Shown one piece after another: positions 34,653 to 46,788 of a DNA stretch of 64,000 nucleotides. The notes beneath the pieces are model-generated. The model was not told the origin of the DNA. It made no database searches and saw only the letters and a list, made by a program, of their open reading frames with translations. The stretch's first letter is position 1. Every line of letters begins with the position of its first letter. The position numbers were made by a program, and so were the translations under genes. Origin of the DNA: Arthrinium phaeospermum. Taxonomy: Eukaryota; Ascomycota; Sordariomycetes; Amphisphaeriales; Apiosporaceae. The DNA is taken from the NCBI GenBank assembly GCA_006503535.1, contig QYRS01000002.1, forward strand, positions 1,736,001 through 1,800,000, written 5' to 3'.

Positions 34653-35725
34653 TGCATTTTAGCAAAGGGTCAACAGCATTCTTGGATTTTCAACAACAAG
34701 CATATATGATGGGCGTTTATTCAACGGAGTCCTGAATTTTCAACAAAAATTTACGAGGGCATGCAACGGGAGCTTGGCGAATAGGGTCAGGCTCGAACAT
34801 GGTGCATTATCTCAACGATACCCCGGGTGTGAAAAGGAAGGCAACGGACAGGCGATTTTTTCTATGGATTTTTTTTGTTACTACACATAAGCATCACGAT
34901 GATGTAGCTTTTGGAGGAGAGCAAGCCTATGTCAGCGATTGTAAGGCAGTTTGTTGATTGCAGTTGACAGTCAGGTCAAGGAGCAGGCGGCTCCCACATG
35001 AGCGGTGGTTAATTGGTCTCAAATACTGACGGGACCAAGGAGGTTCTGATAGTCTCAACACTGAACTTCTTCAGCATGCTGATTTGGCATGCTACGCTCA
35101 TATCTCGCTTTCACCTCTGCTATTTGACTGACAATTGCTGTCCATATTATTTGACTGATATTGTTTGAATGCGTTGTTTTCATTATCGGAATGGCATGAG
35201 TTCATTGCTTACTTGCCTAACGAAGCGTACTTATAATACATCTAAAAAGCTCACGATAAATACGGGTGTTAAGAAGGCATATCTAAGATACAACCCGATA
35301 CGTAGGTACGCACGTATTTCAGTATATCAGCAAATAATTACAAATAATTACTCCAATTGCCGCCAATAGCAGTCAACTAAAAATGCCCAACCAATATAAT
35401 TTTTTAAGATTGGACCTCTGCGCTTGTCGACATGTCATTGTGGTATCGATCGCTTTTATTGCTCCTGGTTACCTAGCCATGTTAGTGACTGGCGCTCCCG
35501 GGGCCTGTGCTGCTTAGGCGCTATCATTGACGTCACAAAGACCCTGACTCCCGCTAATGCGATCCGATCGCGCCTTGGGAGATCTTGCAGTTGGTCGTCC
35601 CGTCTATGAGGACACCATTCGTCACTACTCTGAGGTGCATGAAACATTATAAACAAAGCTGAGAAAAGTTTCAATTTGTTGCTAACTGGTCGTTCCTATA
35701 CATTTTCACCTGAAATATATGTTCC
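34653..35725. other. Intergenic region with AT-rich core
   Basis: About 1.1 kb. Bases from about 35160 to 35410 are distinctly AT-rich with many TA dinucleotides and a doubled AAATAATTAC. No gene seen. Confidence 0.4.
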
Positions 35726-37295
35726 ATGCGTCCTCAAACTAGTTTGCAGAGGATTCTGACGCCCTGCATACGTTACATGAATGTTGGAATCGCCGGTCGT
35801 CCTCAACTCAGACTCGGTCCCAGCACGGGGCGTGATTCGTTACCCAGAGGTTTCTACTCGGCTTCTGCCGTCAATGCCAGCTCTGCGGCTGCAAGTATGA
35901 AGCGAAGTGCGCCATCTCCCACCAAGCCGGGCCCCAAGGCGAAGAAACCTCGTCCAGAGGTGCCCGAGTACCATGCGACTCCTTCCATGAGAGACGAGGC
36001 AGGCGAGATCATTTGGCCGGCCCCATCGGCCCAGATTGAAGGTGCACGAAAATTTATCAAAGAATGGTATGTTCTACCTCGCGAATCATGTATTTGGTCA
36101 TGCATTTCTGATCATTTCTCCTTCTGGCAGTGCTGCGGCGGGCAAGAGGACACTCATTATCCCCGATAAGGATGCGGATGGCTTGACCTCAGGGGCTATT
36201 TTACAAAAGACTCTGGTCCTACTCGGCCTAGACCCCAGTCTTATATCCGCCCATCTGCTTCAAAAGGGCAGCAACATACACGTTGAAAACGAACGAAGTA
36301 TCATGGCATCTTACGAGCCCGAGTACATCTTCGTGCTGGACCAGGGATCGCGCAAATCCGCGCCCGTCATTGATGGTTCCCACAAGGCCCTCGTTATTGA
36401 CCACCACTTCGCTTTGGATGACGACTTCCCCCAGGGATCGGAGCATGTAACGGCTTGCAACTCTCCCCCGGTGGCTACCAGCGCCCTTCTCACATACCAT
36501 CTGTGTTCTGAGCTCCACGAAAAGGTGGCAAGCACCTGCGACTGGCTGTGCGCCATGGGCACTCATGGAGATCTAGGCAACACCCTGAAATGGGAGCCAC
36601 CTTTCCCCGATATGAAGGCCACATTTAAGGCTTACACGAAGAAGGCGGTCAACGATGCCGTATCTCTCATAAACGCCCCTAGGAGAACATCAACCTATGA
36701 CGTCCCAGGTGCATGGCAAGCCTTGATCTCAGCCGGATCACCCAAGGAGCTCCTCAATAACCCCACGCTACTTTCTGCCAGAGCCGAGGTCAACGCCGAG
36801 GTCGAACGCTGTACCCACACTGCGCCCAAATTCTCGGGGGATGGCAGGATCGCCGTCTTTCGAATCAATTCGGCTGCCCAGATACACCCCGTCATTGCCA
36901 CCCGGTGGGCAGGCCATCTACAATCACCGAAGCTTGAAGTGATACTCGTAGCGAATGAAGGGTATTTACCCGATATGGTGAACTTCTCTTGTCGTGTCCC
37001 ACGAAGCGCGAGGGCTCGTGAGCCCCCTGTTAACATCATTGAAGTTCTGAAAGGCATCGCGGACAATGCTACAGACCCGACTCTTCGAGAACGCCTCGGG
37101 GAATCGTTCGCTAGAGGTCATAAGGAAGCGTCCGGGGGTATTGTCCCCAGAAAGGAGTTCGAAGAGCTCATTGAAGTCCTGGAGATTGGCAAGAAGCCAG
37201 AGGGCAGCAGCCCTGCCAAGGCAAAAGCGAAGAATGCGGCGCCCAAACAAGCAAACACGTTAATGAACTACTTTGGTAAGCCGGCCAGCAAATGA
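35726..37295 (+). CDS. DHH-family phosphoesterase, possibly mitochondrial, with PIP-box-like tail
   Basis: Two exons, 35726-36066 and 36131-37295, with a 64-bp intron (GTATGT...GGCAG). The product is 501 aa. The N-terminal ~55 residues are rich in Arg, Ser and Leu and lack acids except one Asp, like a mitochondrial presequence. A second Met (MKRSAPSPTKPGPKAKKPRP) begins a basic, NLS-like run, so a nuclear form is possible. The DHH domain carries motif I IIPDKDADGL (Asp 126, 128, 130), VLDQGS (Asp 184), IDHH (204-206) and GTHGDLG (Asp 261). A DHHA1-like region follows (FSCRVPRSAR). These are the metal ligands of RecJ-like nucleases and related phosphoesterases; the substrate is not known. The C-terminus is QANTLMNYFGKPASK. 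It ends 79 bp from the convergent neighbour. Confidence 0.8.
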
Positions 37296-37374
37296 GAGAC
37301 GTGGTCAGCCTATCTGGCCATACACGTCTGAGCCAGCCATTCGATATTTTCCTCATAATTGCCAGTGTCTCTGG

Positions 37375-40072
37375 TTATGGGGCATAACTCAAAGTCCGCC
37401 GCAGAGAGAAGAGCTTCGTTGGTCGAACCTGCTTTAGAAATTGGTTCGACTCAGGACTCGAAGCCGCTTTGATCGACTCGGGCTTAATGTGGGATTGGGG
37501 GAAAAAGCCGACTTTTCCATCCTTGGTCATTCCAGACCAACACCATTGATTCTGATCAAGCCCTGGTTACGGTTAGCGATCTCCATTTGACAGTTTCGGA
37601 CGAGTCTGGCATAACTCACAGCTAACGTTGCGAATTGTTGCCCCTTTATCAAAGCTTAGCCACCCGGAGCCCGGGTCACTGTGTTCCCATTTCCATCTGG
37701 CCGTGACGGTCACGCCGTCGTTGTTCATCCCAGGTATTCGGACATTGCCCTTGGGCGGCGGCAGCAGAGAGATACACCTGGCGGGGAAGGATCCACGGGC
37801 GCCATCATGCCAGCCCACGCACTGTTTCCCACCCCATTTCTCAGGAAACTCTACGCCGAGGATGCGAGCACCTTCTAGAAACTGCAGTGTATTTTCGCCA
37901 TCTGGCCCAACATTCATACGATCACCAGGGCGAACCAGATGGTCCGTGATCGCAACAGCAGTGGGTAGCGACCCAAATGCCGTGGGGTCTAGTTCTGCCA
38001 ATGGGTTCGCAGTCTGAGGGTTGGAGAAAACCAGATCGAAATCCCCTAACCCTATTTCTTCCGGCGATAATTCTCCATACGCCACTGGGAATTCCTCCAA
38101 CTCGGGCAACGGTTGGGGATGGCGGGCCAAATGGCGAAAGAGCTGATCGAGTGTGGTGAAGACGGTGGCATCGGACTCGCATGGGGTTCGTCTTTCCTGC
38201 AAGCAAAACACACATCCGTATCTTGTCACGTGTGCAGATTCCGACGGCAAATGCGATTTGTAAAGGAACCTCAAACGGTATCGGACGCCCCATGCGCAAA
38301 GCCCCCCGCTTCCTATCCCCTCGATTAGCATATGTATTAGCTGGGTGTGACGAGGGGTTTTCTTACTCCTTGGATCACTGTCCAATTCTATGGCTGATAG
38401 CGTATGTCGATACTTGCACTCGACGCAACGAGCAACCGTAACTTTATTACCCTTTATTGCGTCTGGTCAGCTGTTTTGGTACTACAACTGTTCCAATTGG
38501 GGATTGTTACTTGTTCCAAGCCAGCTATGGTGGCAGCCTGCCCTCCTTCTTCCCTGAAAATGAAAGCACCTTCGCAGAAGCCACCCATCGTCTTGAAACT
38601 GCTCTCGATCCCGATAGTGCACTTGACTCGATCCGCGTACCATGGTTCCATCTCGGGCTCTGGTGTCGGTATGCCCACCAAGCATTCGCGAGAGGCTGCT
38701 TTCACCCCGCCCACAGGTCGCAATGTGCTCCCATGGAGATTCTCTGAACTCGGGGTCGGGAATACATTGAAGAAGCGAGTAGGCAAGGGCGGTATTTTGG
38801 TAGAGTCAAACGATACGTGGAGGCCGCCTTTCGCTGTCGACAGACGACTGCTTGCATCTGAGAACACAGAAGTCCGATAAGAAGTCGAGCCTGAACTAGT
38901 GGGGGCAGCCGAGTCGTACTCGGGCAGTTCCGAGCCCACCAATGTATCCCGGCTCGACGTGCTTGTAGCGGGACGGCCTGCGTGCCTGTGGGGTAGCGTA
39001 ACGTTCTCGGCGATCACCTCCGTCTGAGTCGGCAAGCTTGTGGACAGCTGGTCTCTGACCCACTCACTTATTCTCGGGGTTGGCGACATATAGGCCATCT
39101 TGGGGCCTATTTCGGCCTGCGAAGGCGTGATTTCTTGACCATTGGAATCTGCCCGTACAGGCGACGGCCGGTCGCTCTTGTTGAACTTCGACCGTGCCGG
39201 CTGGAGTGGGCCGGGGTGAACGGGATGAAGAGGCGACTGGTCGCTGCGCCTCGAGGAGACTGAGGACCTAATACTTCCCGAGGAGTTTGCAGAGTTTGTG
39301 GATGAAGTGTGAGATTTCACGGTGTGTACTCTCTCCAACATGTGGCCACCTCCTGCAGTACTCTTACCGCTTGTGCGTGTCGTCGAGCTGGTACGTTGCG
39401 AATCCTTCCTAGACGTGGAAGCTGACGCTGGGCTCGGGTCTACCCGCTGGGTCAATGGCCGCGAAAAAGACTCGTACCTTCCCGGCGGTAGAGGGGGTAG
39501 AGGAGGTAGGGGAGGAAAGACGGTATTGGTCGAAGTTGAAGCCAATGGCATCGATTCAGAAGACGATGGCATAGTGGGTGCGTGGTCGTCTATTTTCAAG
39601 CGCCTGATAGCCTCCAAGGCACTTAGAGCAAATGCTTTCGATGCGGCCTGGACCTCGGAGTACTTGTCGGCATCGAACGTGTCCACCTCGATGAAGTCAT
39701 CCAGGTCGTACAGCAGATCCTCCAGGATTCTTCGGTTCTCCACATCCGCATCTATAGGCGAGTTAGCATCGAGATGTTTCGGGCTTGCAAGCAAATCATC
39801 ACGACCAACGGGGAATGGGAATGCCTACCATTATCCGTGATACCTCTCTTGAACGCATCGCCGTGCTTGCCTACCTGGGCGTCCCAGAGGGGTTGAATCT
39901 TCTGCAGGGCGCGCTCGCCTTCTTTGATCAGGCCCCGGGCGGACTTGAGCATGCGTTTTGACCGCTCGGGATCGTCACTCTGGCCGGCCTCGGCATTCGC
40001 CGCTGCCTCCTTCGCAATCTTGACCAACTCCTGGAATGGGTGGATAACGAAGCACTCTGCGTCCACCGGCAT
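37375..40072 (-). CDS. Large fungal protein with zinc-binding motifs and C-terminal SH3-like domain
   Basis: Four exons: 40072-39829, 39751-38511, 38451-37620 and 37562-37375, with introns of 77, 59 and 57 bp. The product is 834 aa. The N-terminal helices (FQELVKIAKEAAANAE, LIKEGERALQKIQPLW, LEDLLYDLDDFIEV) form a helical bundle. About 350 disordered Ser/Pro residues follow (PPLPPLPPLPPG, SHTSSTNSANSSGS). The third exon carries VARCVECKY, then WGVRYRLRFLYKSHL and a C2H2-like GCVFCLQERRTPC...HLARH. The end is SH3-like: GGKQCVGWHDGARGSFPARCI, and after the last junction ...RNVSW joined to LDQNQWCWSGMTKDGKVGFFPQSHI. A 54-bp in-frame segment (RSKKTPRHT... in exon 3) has intron-like ends and may be spliced out, giving 816 aa. 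Function unknown; the layout suggests an adaptor. Confidence 0.75.
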
Positions 40073-41037
40073 GACGGCAGCAGTGTCAACTGACTGGCGA
40101 GTGAGTTCCAGTGGGCGGTTCCGAAAATAGATGCCCGCAGCTAGTTGCAGCAGGTTTCCCGTATTGCGTCCGACATGTAGGAAAGCAGAATCGATCGTTG
40201 ACTGAAACTACACAGCGTAGCAAGTTGATCGTGTGACCTTTTGGAACAACTGAGTTGCTGTGCTTTCGACAAGAGGTCTGTCTGTCCCTTCCTGTCTGCA
40301 AGTCTCAGATGGGCGAGCCCAGCCGGTCGGGTAGGGCGTACCTTTTAGAGGCATGATCTTAGTAGAGGCTGCAGCTGGGACAGGCTGCGGGCCAGGGATA
40401 TCCTCGCCGGGCGGGCGTTGGCTGGCCCCGTTGCTTAGATGACACTGCATGCTGTGGGACACTCTATTTGGGCCCCGGTCACCGAATCTGAGTTTGGACA
40501 GCAGGACAGCCAGGATAGCCCCGACTCGAGGGGTTGCCATTGGCCTGCGCGAGGTCCCGGAGGTGTGGTGGGATTACCTCATCCGGCCAACTCTGACAGG
40601 GTCCCTTCCTGTTCGATAGCGCTCCAGGCCAATCGATAAGCCCCTAGCGCCCACGTGTGTGGCTTCCGACCTCAGTTGGAAGGCGCAATTTGGTCAATCC
40701 ACGCGAACAGCACGCTTCGTACGACGAAAATAAACCATTGATCGAATTTAGTAGTTATTCATGGGTATGTCATGTCTGTGTGCTGTAGCAAATGCGATGC
40801 GGCGGGCAAGTCGTGCCGAACGAGAGTGGCCTGACGCTAGCATCGATGTTCCCCGTTTGTTCCCGGCGGTCTCATACTCGGTTGCTAGTATGCTTCTTTG
40901 CCTATCTGATTCGGTAACATCCTTGAATATGGCCGCACCAATGGGCAACCAACATCATTCCGGTCTGGCCATATTTCATCTCTCTCTTTCCTTTCCATAA
41001 CCGCCAGCTGTCCTTGCCCCCTTTCCGTCCTCGGCCA
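40073..41037. other. Intergenic region
   Basis: About 1 kb upstream of the SH3-like gene and downstream of the dienelactone hydrolase gene. Short frames only. Confidence 0.4.
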
Positions 41038-42227
41038 CTACTGACTCACGAACCTCGTACCGGCCTTCAGGTGGAACTTGAACCACTGGATGGCCTGGTT
41101 GAAGGCCTGCTCCTTGGCGAAGACCTCGACGGCGTTCTTGGGGTCGCAGCGCACCGCGAACCCGTGCTGGACGCCCGAGTACACCGTCATTTGGTACGGG
41201 ACCTCGGCCGTCTTGAGGAGCTTCTCCATGTGTCGTCGCTGCTCGCCGGCGAAGACCTCGTCCTTCTCTGTGTAAACAATTAGCCGTCTTTCTGTTCATG
41301 CGATCCACGCTTCCATCTCCGCCTCCTGCACGTTTATGTGCATGTGACACAAGAAAGTGAGAAAGTCGTGGAACGAACCATACGTGGGGCCCTGAGAAAT
41401 GGAAAGGGAAAAGGGGGCAGACAAATAAAACTTACCACCAGCCACCACGCACAGCGGCTTCTTGACACAGAGCGCGTCGTCAGAGTCGAACCAGTTGGGG
41501 TGCGCGATGAAGCCGGCGTCCAGGGCGCCCGGCAACAGGTAGCGCATCACGTACTTGGCCCCGAAGCAGTAGCCCGCGGCCGCGATGTATCGGCAGCCGT
41601 GCTTGCGCATCTCCATGAGGACGGCGCGGACTATGGGCTCCGTCTGCTGAGAGCCGTGGTTGCGCACTGATGGGCAAGATGTCAGTGTCGGGGGCTTCCT
41701 TCATGCTGTTTATCTACGAGAAAATGGAGCAGGGATAAAAAGAAAGAAACAAAACATACTCCACTTGTGGGCGTCGAAGCCGGCGAGCGGGATATCGGGC
41801 ACGGGATCGCCGCGGAACAGGTCCGGCATGACGGTGAAGAAGCCGTTGGCGGCGAAGTTGTCGGCCAGCAGGCGGTTGTTGAGGTAGCCGTGGCCCATGG
41901 CGTCGGTGAAGAGAAGCACGGCGTTCTCGGAGCTGCCGTTGGGAGGGCGCTTGAAGTAGACCTGACCTGTGGTCACGCGATCAGTCAGTCAGTCATCATT
42001 TCCATCTTCATCATCGGGTCTCTCTGACTGGGGAGCGCGGGATACATATGGCCCAGAGGGGAGTAAAAGGGGTGATGCGTATACGACGTAGAGAGTGGTA
42101 GCTCGGATGTTCGAATTAAGGAGGTTTACGTACAGCCATCGATGTAGCGGTAGTTACCAGTGGGCTCACCGTCGTGGAGGTGGCCGGTGGTGCAGCAAGT
42201 ACTGAGGGTCTCGCTGTCACCGTTCAT
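41038..42227 (-). CDS. Dienelactone hydrolase family protein
   Basis: Four exons: 42227-42134, 41966-41760, 41666-41436 and 41267-41038, with introns of 167, 93 and 168 bp. The product is 253 aa, the usual size for the family. The start MNGDSETLSTCCTTGHLH with the conserved Cys-Cys pair and GEPTGNYRYIDGCQVYF across the first junction are typical of fungal DLH proteins. The catalytic triad is visible: Cys134 in AAGYCFGAKY, Asp180 in AGEKDEVF (formed by the third junction) and His212 in GVQHGFAVR. It is probably a cytosolic alpha/beta hydrolase acting on an enol-lactone or ester; the actual substrate is not known. No targeting signal. Confidence 0.88.
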
Positions 42228-43199
42228 CTTGTTGCTTAGGCCGGCGAATTCGGATGATGTCTCGGGAATGATTGGATGAAAAACTCTGGCGAGGTTCACT
42301 TAATTCCTTGTTCCTCTTGTGATGGCCACCGCCTTGTGCGATACTTACGGTTTGTTTTTGACCTTGAGAGCTTTGGTAAGGTGATGCTCGTCCGAGGAAG
42401 AGCTGCTTTAGTCCGTGTTCAAGGACTTGTGTCTGTTGAGCGTATCCCTAAGAGGAACAGAAAAAAAAAAGGAAATTCCGTTGCGCGCAAACCTGGATGT
42501 GAAGACAGAATTCCGTCCCAAGTTCTGATGAACCAAAGGAAAAAGATGCCTTGCTGTTCGGCTGGCTTGTTATTTTCGTCCTATCACGAGCACAGAAGTG
42601 GGAAAGGACGAAGGAGAGCTTGGGTGAGATGGGCTTTAGCTTCCATCGAAATACTTTTTTGTGGTCACTGCAGTGACAAGATGGAGGGTCAACGACGAGC
42701 CCAACAAAACGCGATGGGCATGTTCTATTATAGCACGGCGATGGATCTAGAATGGTATCGTTACTTGACTCACACAGTTCATCCAGTACACCAGCACTGG
42801 TTTGACTTTATGGCTTAGACTTGGGGAAACCACTGGGACATATACTTGGGCCTTACCTACACATAAAAGTCCACATTGGTCCGGAGACGTAATAGAAGAA
42901 AGAGAGGCATAGAACCCATGTCATTAACCTGATCGTGATCTCTGTTCTTTGTATACACACAATTCCTGAACATGCTACCAACAGACCAACCCAATCAGCC
43001 AAAAACGCCAAAAAGGATAGCCTCGAGTATAAAACCCACACAGAAGGACGCTCATTGTCGTATGCCAACTCCAGCCATGCTCTAGTCTGCTGCTGCCGCC
43101 GCCGCCCAAACCTCCATAAAACGCCTTCGCCTAAACACACAAGTGGGTGGTCATAAATTCTTGATAAGACGTGGCGAGTATCCGACGTGTGACGCTCTC
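42228..43199. other. Intergenic region
   Basis: About 1 kb between the DLH promoter and the 3' end of the BIR1 gene. A 180-codon frame at 42276 (+) has no domain and a run of Lys from a poly-A tract; not called. Confidence 0.4.
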
Positions 43200-45835
43200 T
43201 CATTCAGTAACCAGCTCCTCCAGCACTCTCATGGCCCGCCCGCCTTCCTGCTCGAACTTGCTCACCATGGCCTCGCACTCGCCCTTGAGGCGATCTTCCG
43301 CCAGGCCGGCGTTGTGGTTGATCCATTCCTCGACCGTCATCTTCCTCTCCGGTGTAGTGAGCTGGGCGCCCTTCTGAAGCAGGGAAGAAGGGTTGATGTT
43401 CTCCTTGTTCAGATCCTCGAATACCTCGTCGATATCTACAGCCGTCCACGGGTGCGCGCTCTCGAGTCCTTGGAGAACGTTGGCGTTGCGTTTGGACGGT
43501 GACGAGGGTGCAGGCGTAACCGCGACCGGCTCCAGTGCTACGCGACTAGAGTTGGCTGTGTTGGAAGGCTTCGATGACGGGGGCTGGTTCTCCTCGTCAG
43601 AGGCCTGAGGTGACTGAGACGGAGACAGAGCAGACTGCCTCGCAGAAGGGGCCGGGGAGATTGCAGATTTAGGTGTCGCTGGAGTCTCGCTGATCTCAGG
43701 GGGGGCAGGGGATGGCGAAATAGCTCTTTCAGGAGTCGCCTTTGCAGCAGGTCGCGGCGTGGAAGACATTTGGACTTCGTCCGAGAAATCTACATGCATG
43801 GCGGCTTTAGGAGGCTCTGGCTTGGGCTCTTCCACGGCCGGTGGGGGTTGCGTACTGTTCTTCTTGGGTCGGCCACGCTTCTTAGCAGGTGCCGAGGCTG
43901 TGGTGAGCACAGTCGCGTTGAAGCTTAACTCGTCGTCAGACATGGGTTGAGCCGGAGCAGGGATGGTTTTAGGGGCAGCAGCCCGGGCTGGCGCTGGCGC
44001 GGCTTCCGGCTCCAGTTCCTGCTCCTGGGCGGCTTCAGCCTCGGCTTCGAGAGCTGCCTGTTTCGCCTTCTGTGCTTTCGTCTGCTTCGAGGCCTTTCTG
44101 GTTGTGCCAGCCGCCTTGCGACCCTTCTTGGGTACTTGCAGTGTTGAGGCCTCTTCAGCTTCCATGTTAGCACGCATGGCCTTCAGCTCAGCAGAAACAT
44201 CAGCGTCGTTGACTTCCGCTGGCATAGGGTCAAACATGGCATGGTCGCCAAGGGGCTCTTTGTTGCTACCCGTGCTCTTCTTCTTCGGTGCCGCCTTCTT
44301 GGCCTTGCCCTTAGCAGCTGGGGCCTTGCGTCTCTCCGAGTCAGAGTCTGCAGCAATGCCTTCATCCTCAGATAGTTGTCTGTCCAGATCCTCCTGCAGT
44401 TGACGATCAATTTCCGCGTCATCGGGAATCTCCGCTTCGTCGGGAATTGATATGGCGGAGGCAGTGGAGGCAGTAGACAACTTTCGCGCATTTTTTGCCC
44501 TAGATGCTCGCGGTTTCTTTTGCGTGGCCTTTGTTGGAGGTGCAGGGAAGGAATCGACCATGCTCTGATCAGCACTGGACTCGACGACGGACGCGTCCGC
44601 ATTGTTGCTCTGGCGGGTACGGGTAGCTCGCTTCTTGGGGGCTGGAGCCTCGGCGTTGGTCATCACCGAATCGTCCACCGAATCAGAAGCTCGCTTGCGG
44701 CCGCGAGTCGGCTTGGGCGGCGGAGGAGGGAGTTCGTCCTCGGGCGGGTCTTCGAGAACCTCAATAGGCTCCTCTTTCTTCCCCCGACCCTTCTTGGCCC
44801 TGGTGGTCGTGGCCTTTTTCGCTCTCGGCTTCTTTGTACCACCTGCTGTAACTACTGACGTGGTTGTCATAACGCTATCTTCGTAGTCGGGGAGTGTGGA
44901 TGGTGCGTCGGAAGCAAAGGTGGCGACAGATTGTACTGATAACCTCGAGGCTTTGGAGGTCCTGGTTCCTTTGCCACGGGCTGCCTTTTTGAGAGGACCT
45001 TGTTGGTACTGGTCTATCAGTCTGAAAAACGGGCACTCGGGTGAGCGCCGATAGTGTTCGTTCCTATTGCGAAATATTAGCGATCACATCCCAGTAGTAG
45101 CGGGTATGACCGGCCTTACATGGGCTTGTCGGCGGGCTCCCACCCGTCCAGAGCGAGTTGACAGTAGGTGCACGTTGCCATGTCGTCGGAATCGATCGTG
45201 GGTGTGTATTTCCAACCGGCGTCGACCATCTGTTGCCGTATTAGCGGTTAGCGAGAGGCAAAGAGGAAGACGCGTTCTAGCCCGCCCAACTCCTGTGGAA
45301 GACAAACGCACCTGCTTCGTCTTGCATTTCCAGGCCCGCTTTCCTTCGTGCGGCCATCTCTTCGCAAACGTCGCTTTCCTCGCCTCCATCATGCTGGGGT
45401 GGCTCGGGTCGTCCATGTTGTAATCACCGAGCCCGGCCTCGATGGCCGTGACAATGGCCCAGCCGCAACGCGGCGAAAGGCGCAAGTGCTCCTCGATGGG
45501 GCTGTCGTCATCTTCCCAACCTCCTATGCGCGCGTGGCATAGATAACACACAACATTATCGGGCTTGTCGGCGGTAGGTTCGAAGTAGAAACCGGCTCTC
45601 GCAAGCTGGAGGAACGTCCGATGTGTCAGCGTCGGTTGTGCTGTAGAATGCCACCATGCCCCTCTTATCTCGTGCGCCTGGAAGAAATACTCACCAGATT
45701 CTCGTCCAGTCCCCTGTGTGGCCATGCCAGGGTTTTAGGTCCTCGTTTCCTGCCCGAGACGGGCTGTGAAGATTGGAAGGAGGCCAAGCGGCCCTCGAAA
45801 GTGTAGTAATGATCAGGAACCTCGCCGTCGTCCAT
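43200..45835 (-). CDS. BIR1: Bir1/survivin-like chromosomal passenger protein, two BIR domains
   Basis: Four exons: 45835-45695, 45605-45312, 45229-45120 and 45063-43200, with introns of 89, 82 and 56 bp. The product is 802 aa. BIR1 begins FEGRLASF, runs through TLAWPHRGLDENLLARAGFYF and carries the zinc ligands CYLC ... HLRLSPRC. BIR2 has FAKRWPHEG, MVDAGWKY, CTYC ... HYRRSPEC; its last ligands appear only after the third junction. A long disordered, Lys/Pro/Ser-rich middle has several basic KKAAPKKK and KKRGRPKKN (AT-hook-like) patches. The C-terminus (HPWTAVDIDEVFEDLNKENINPSSLL, then a helical MTVEEWINHNAGLAEDRLKGECEAM) resembles the segment binding INCENP/Sli15. As part of the Aurora-B complex it would act at centromeres and the spindle midzone in mitosis. 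Confidence 0.9.
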
Positions 45836-46788
45836 GGTCGCGGTTATCAGTCGCGTCTCGTTGCGACGGGAAGGGTTGCGCGCTGAGCGTTGTGAATTGA
45901 TATTGTAGACGAAGCTCCAAGGTAAGGCTGTGATGCAAAAAGAAAGAGTCCGCAAGATGCTAGCAGTAACAAGGGTTGCTTATTTGTTATTCGAGAAGCG
46001 ATCAAAAAGTCGTGATAGTCGGGTGGGCTTGTTTGTTCTCTGTCTAGACAGGCGCTACCGGGTTACAGGTCCAGGTACGTTCAAACAAAGTGGGATACGC
46101 ACAAATGCGAATCGATTAAGGAATTGAAAGACGCGACTGCGATTGGCCCGACCGGGATCGCGTTTGTTTACTTTCTGGCGACTTTTAAGGGCGCCCGGAA
46201 CGTAGTGGGGCCCCGCCCTAGCTTGAGCTCTCAGCAGCTTAGCGCATCGCTCCCTCAGTACTGCGCTGCTCAGTAGCCTCTCAGTAACCTCTCAGTAGCC
46301 TCCAACCGTCAAACTCCACCTCCCCCAAGGTAAGAGGTAGATTGGTCCTAAGCACCACCGCCGGCCTGACCGCCTCAATCCCTCATCTGTCATCTACATA
46401 GAAGACCAAGCAAATCATGCCGTGGTACTACTGTCAGCAAAAGGGTCACCAAGTGGCAATAATCAATATATCTGGACCATCCTGTTCGTTTCAAAAAGCC
46501 TAGTCACAAGACCGGAAGTTAGTAGGTCACCTCTGCTGCATAAACCGTAACTGCATATCTGTCCAGGGCCACCTGTGCTTTAACTCATAATGTATTTTTG
46601 TAGGTATCGAGAGCTGCGATTGTTTCTTGGCTTGCTTGTATTTTATCCCGTACCCCATCAGCCCCTGCATGATCCATCCAAGTCTGGGGTTTTTCGGGGA
46701 TGACATGGATACTTTTTGTGACGCCTTGGAGGAGCAGGCCAAATAGACTCTGGCCCTGATGCATGCTCTATATACATAAGGAGCTAAC
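45836..46788. other. Intergenic region with short direct repeats
   Basis: About 1 kb upstream of BIR1 and downstream of the M3 peptidase gene. Holds three to four copies of CTCAGTARCCT at 46254-46302. No gene recognised. Confidence 0.4.
46254..46302. repeat. Short CTCAGTA-type direct repeats
   Basis: CTCAGTA occurs four times in about 50 bp, three of them as CTCAGTARCCT in direct succession. Confidence 0.6.

Noticed and set aside
37430..37455. T-loop-like GGTTCGACTC suggesting a tRNA
   Set aside because: It is within the coding last exon of the SH3-like gene and no acceptor stem or anticodon arm can be paired around it.
42276..42818. 180-codon frame on the plus strand
   Set aside because: Lies in the DLH promoter, includes a Lys run from a poly-A tract, no domain or intron context.
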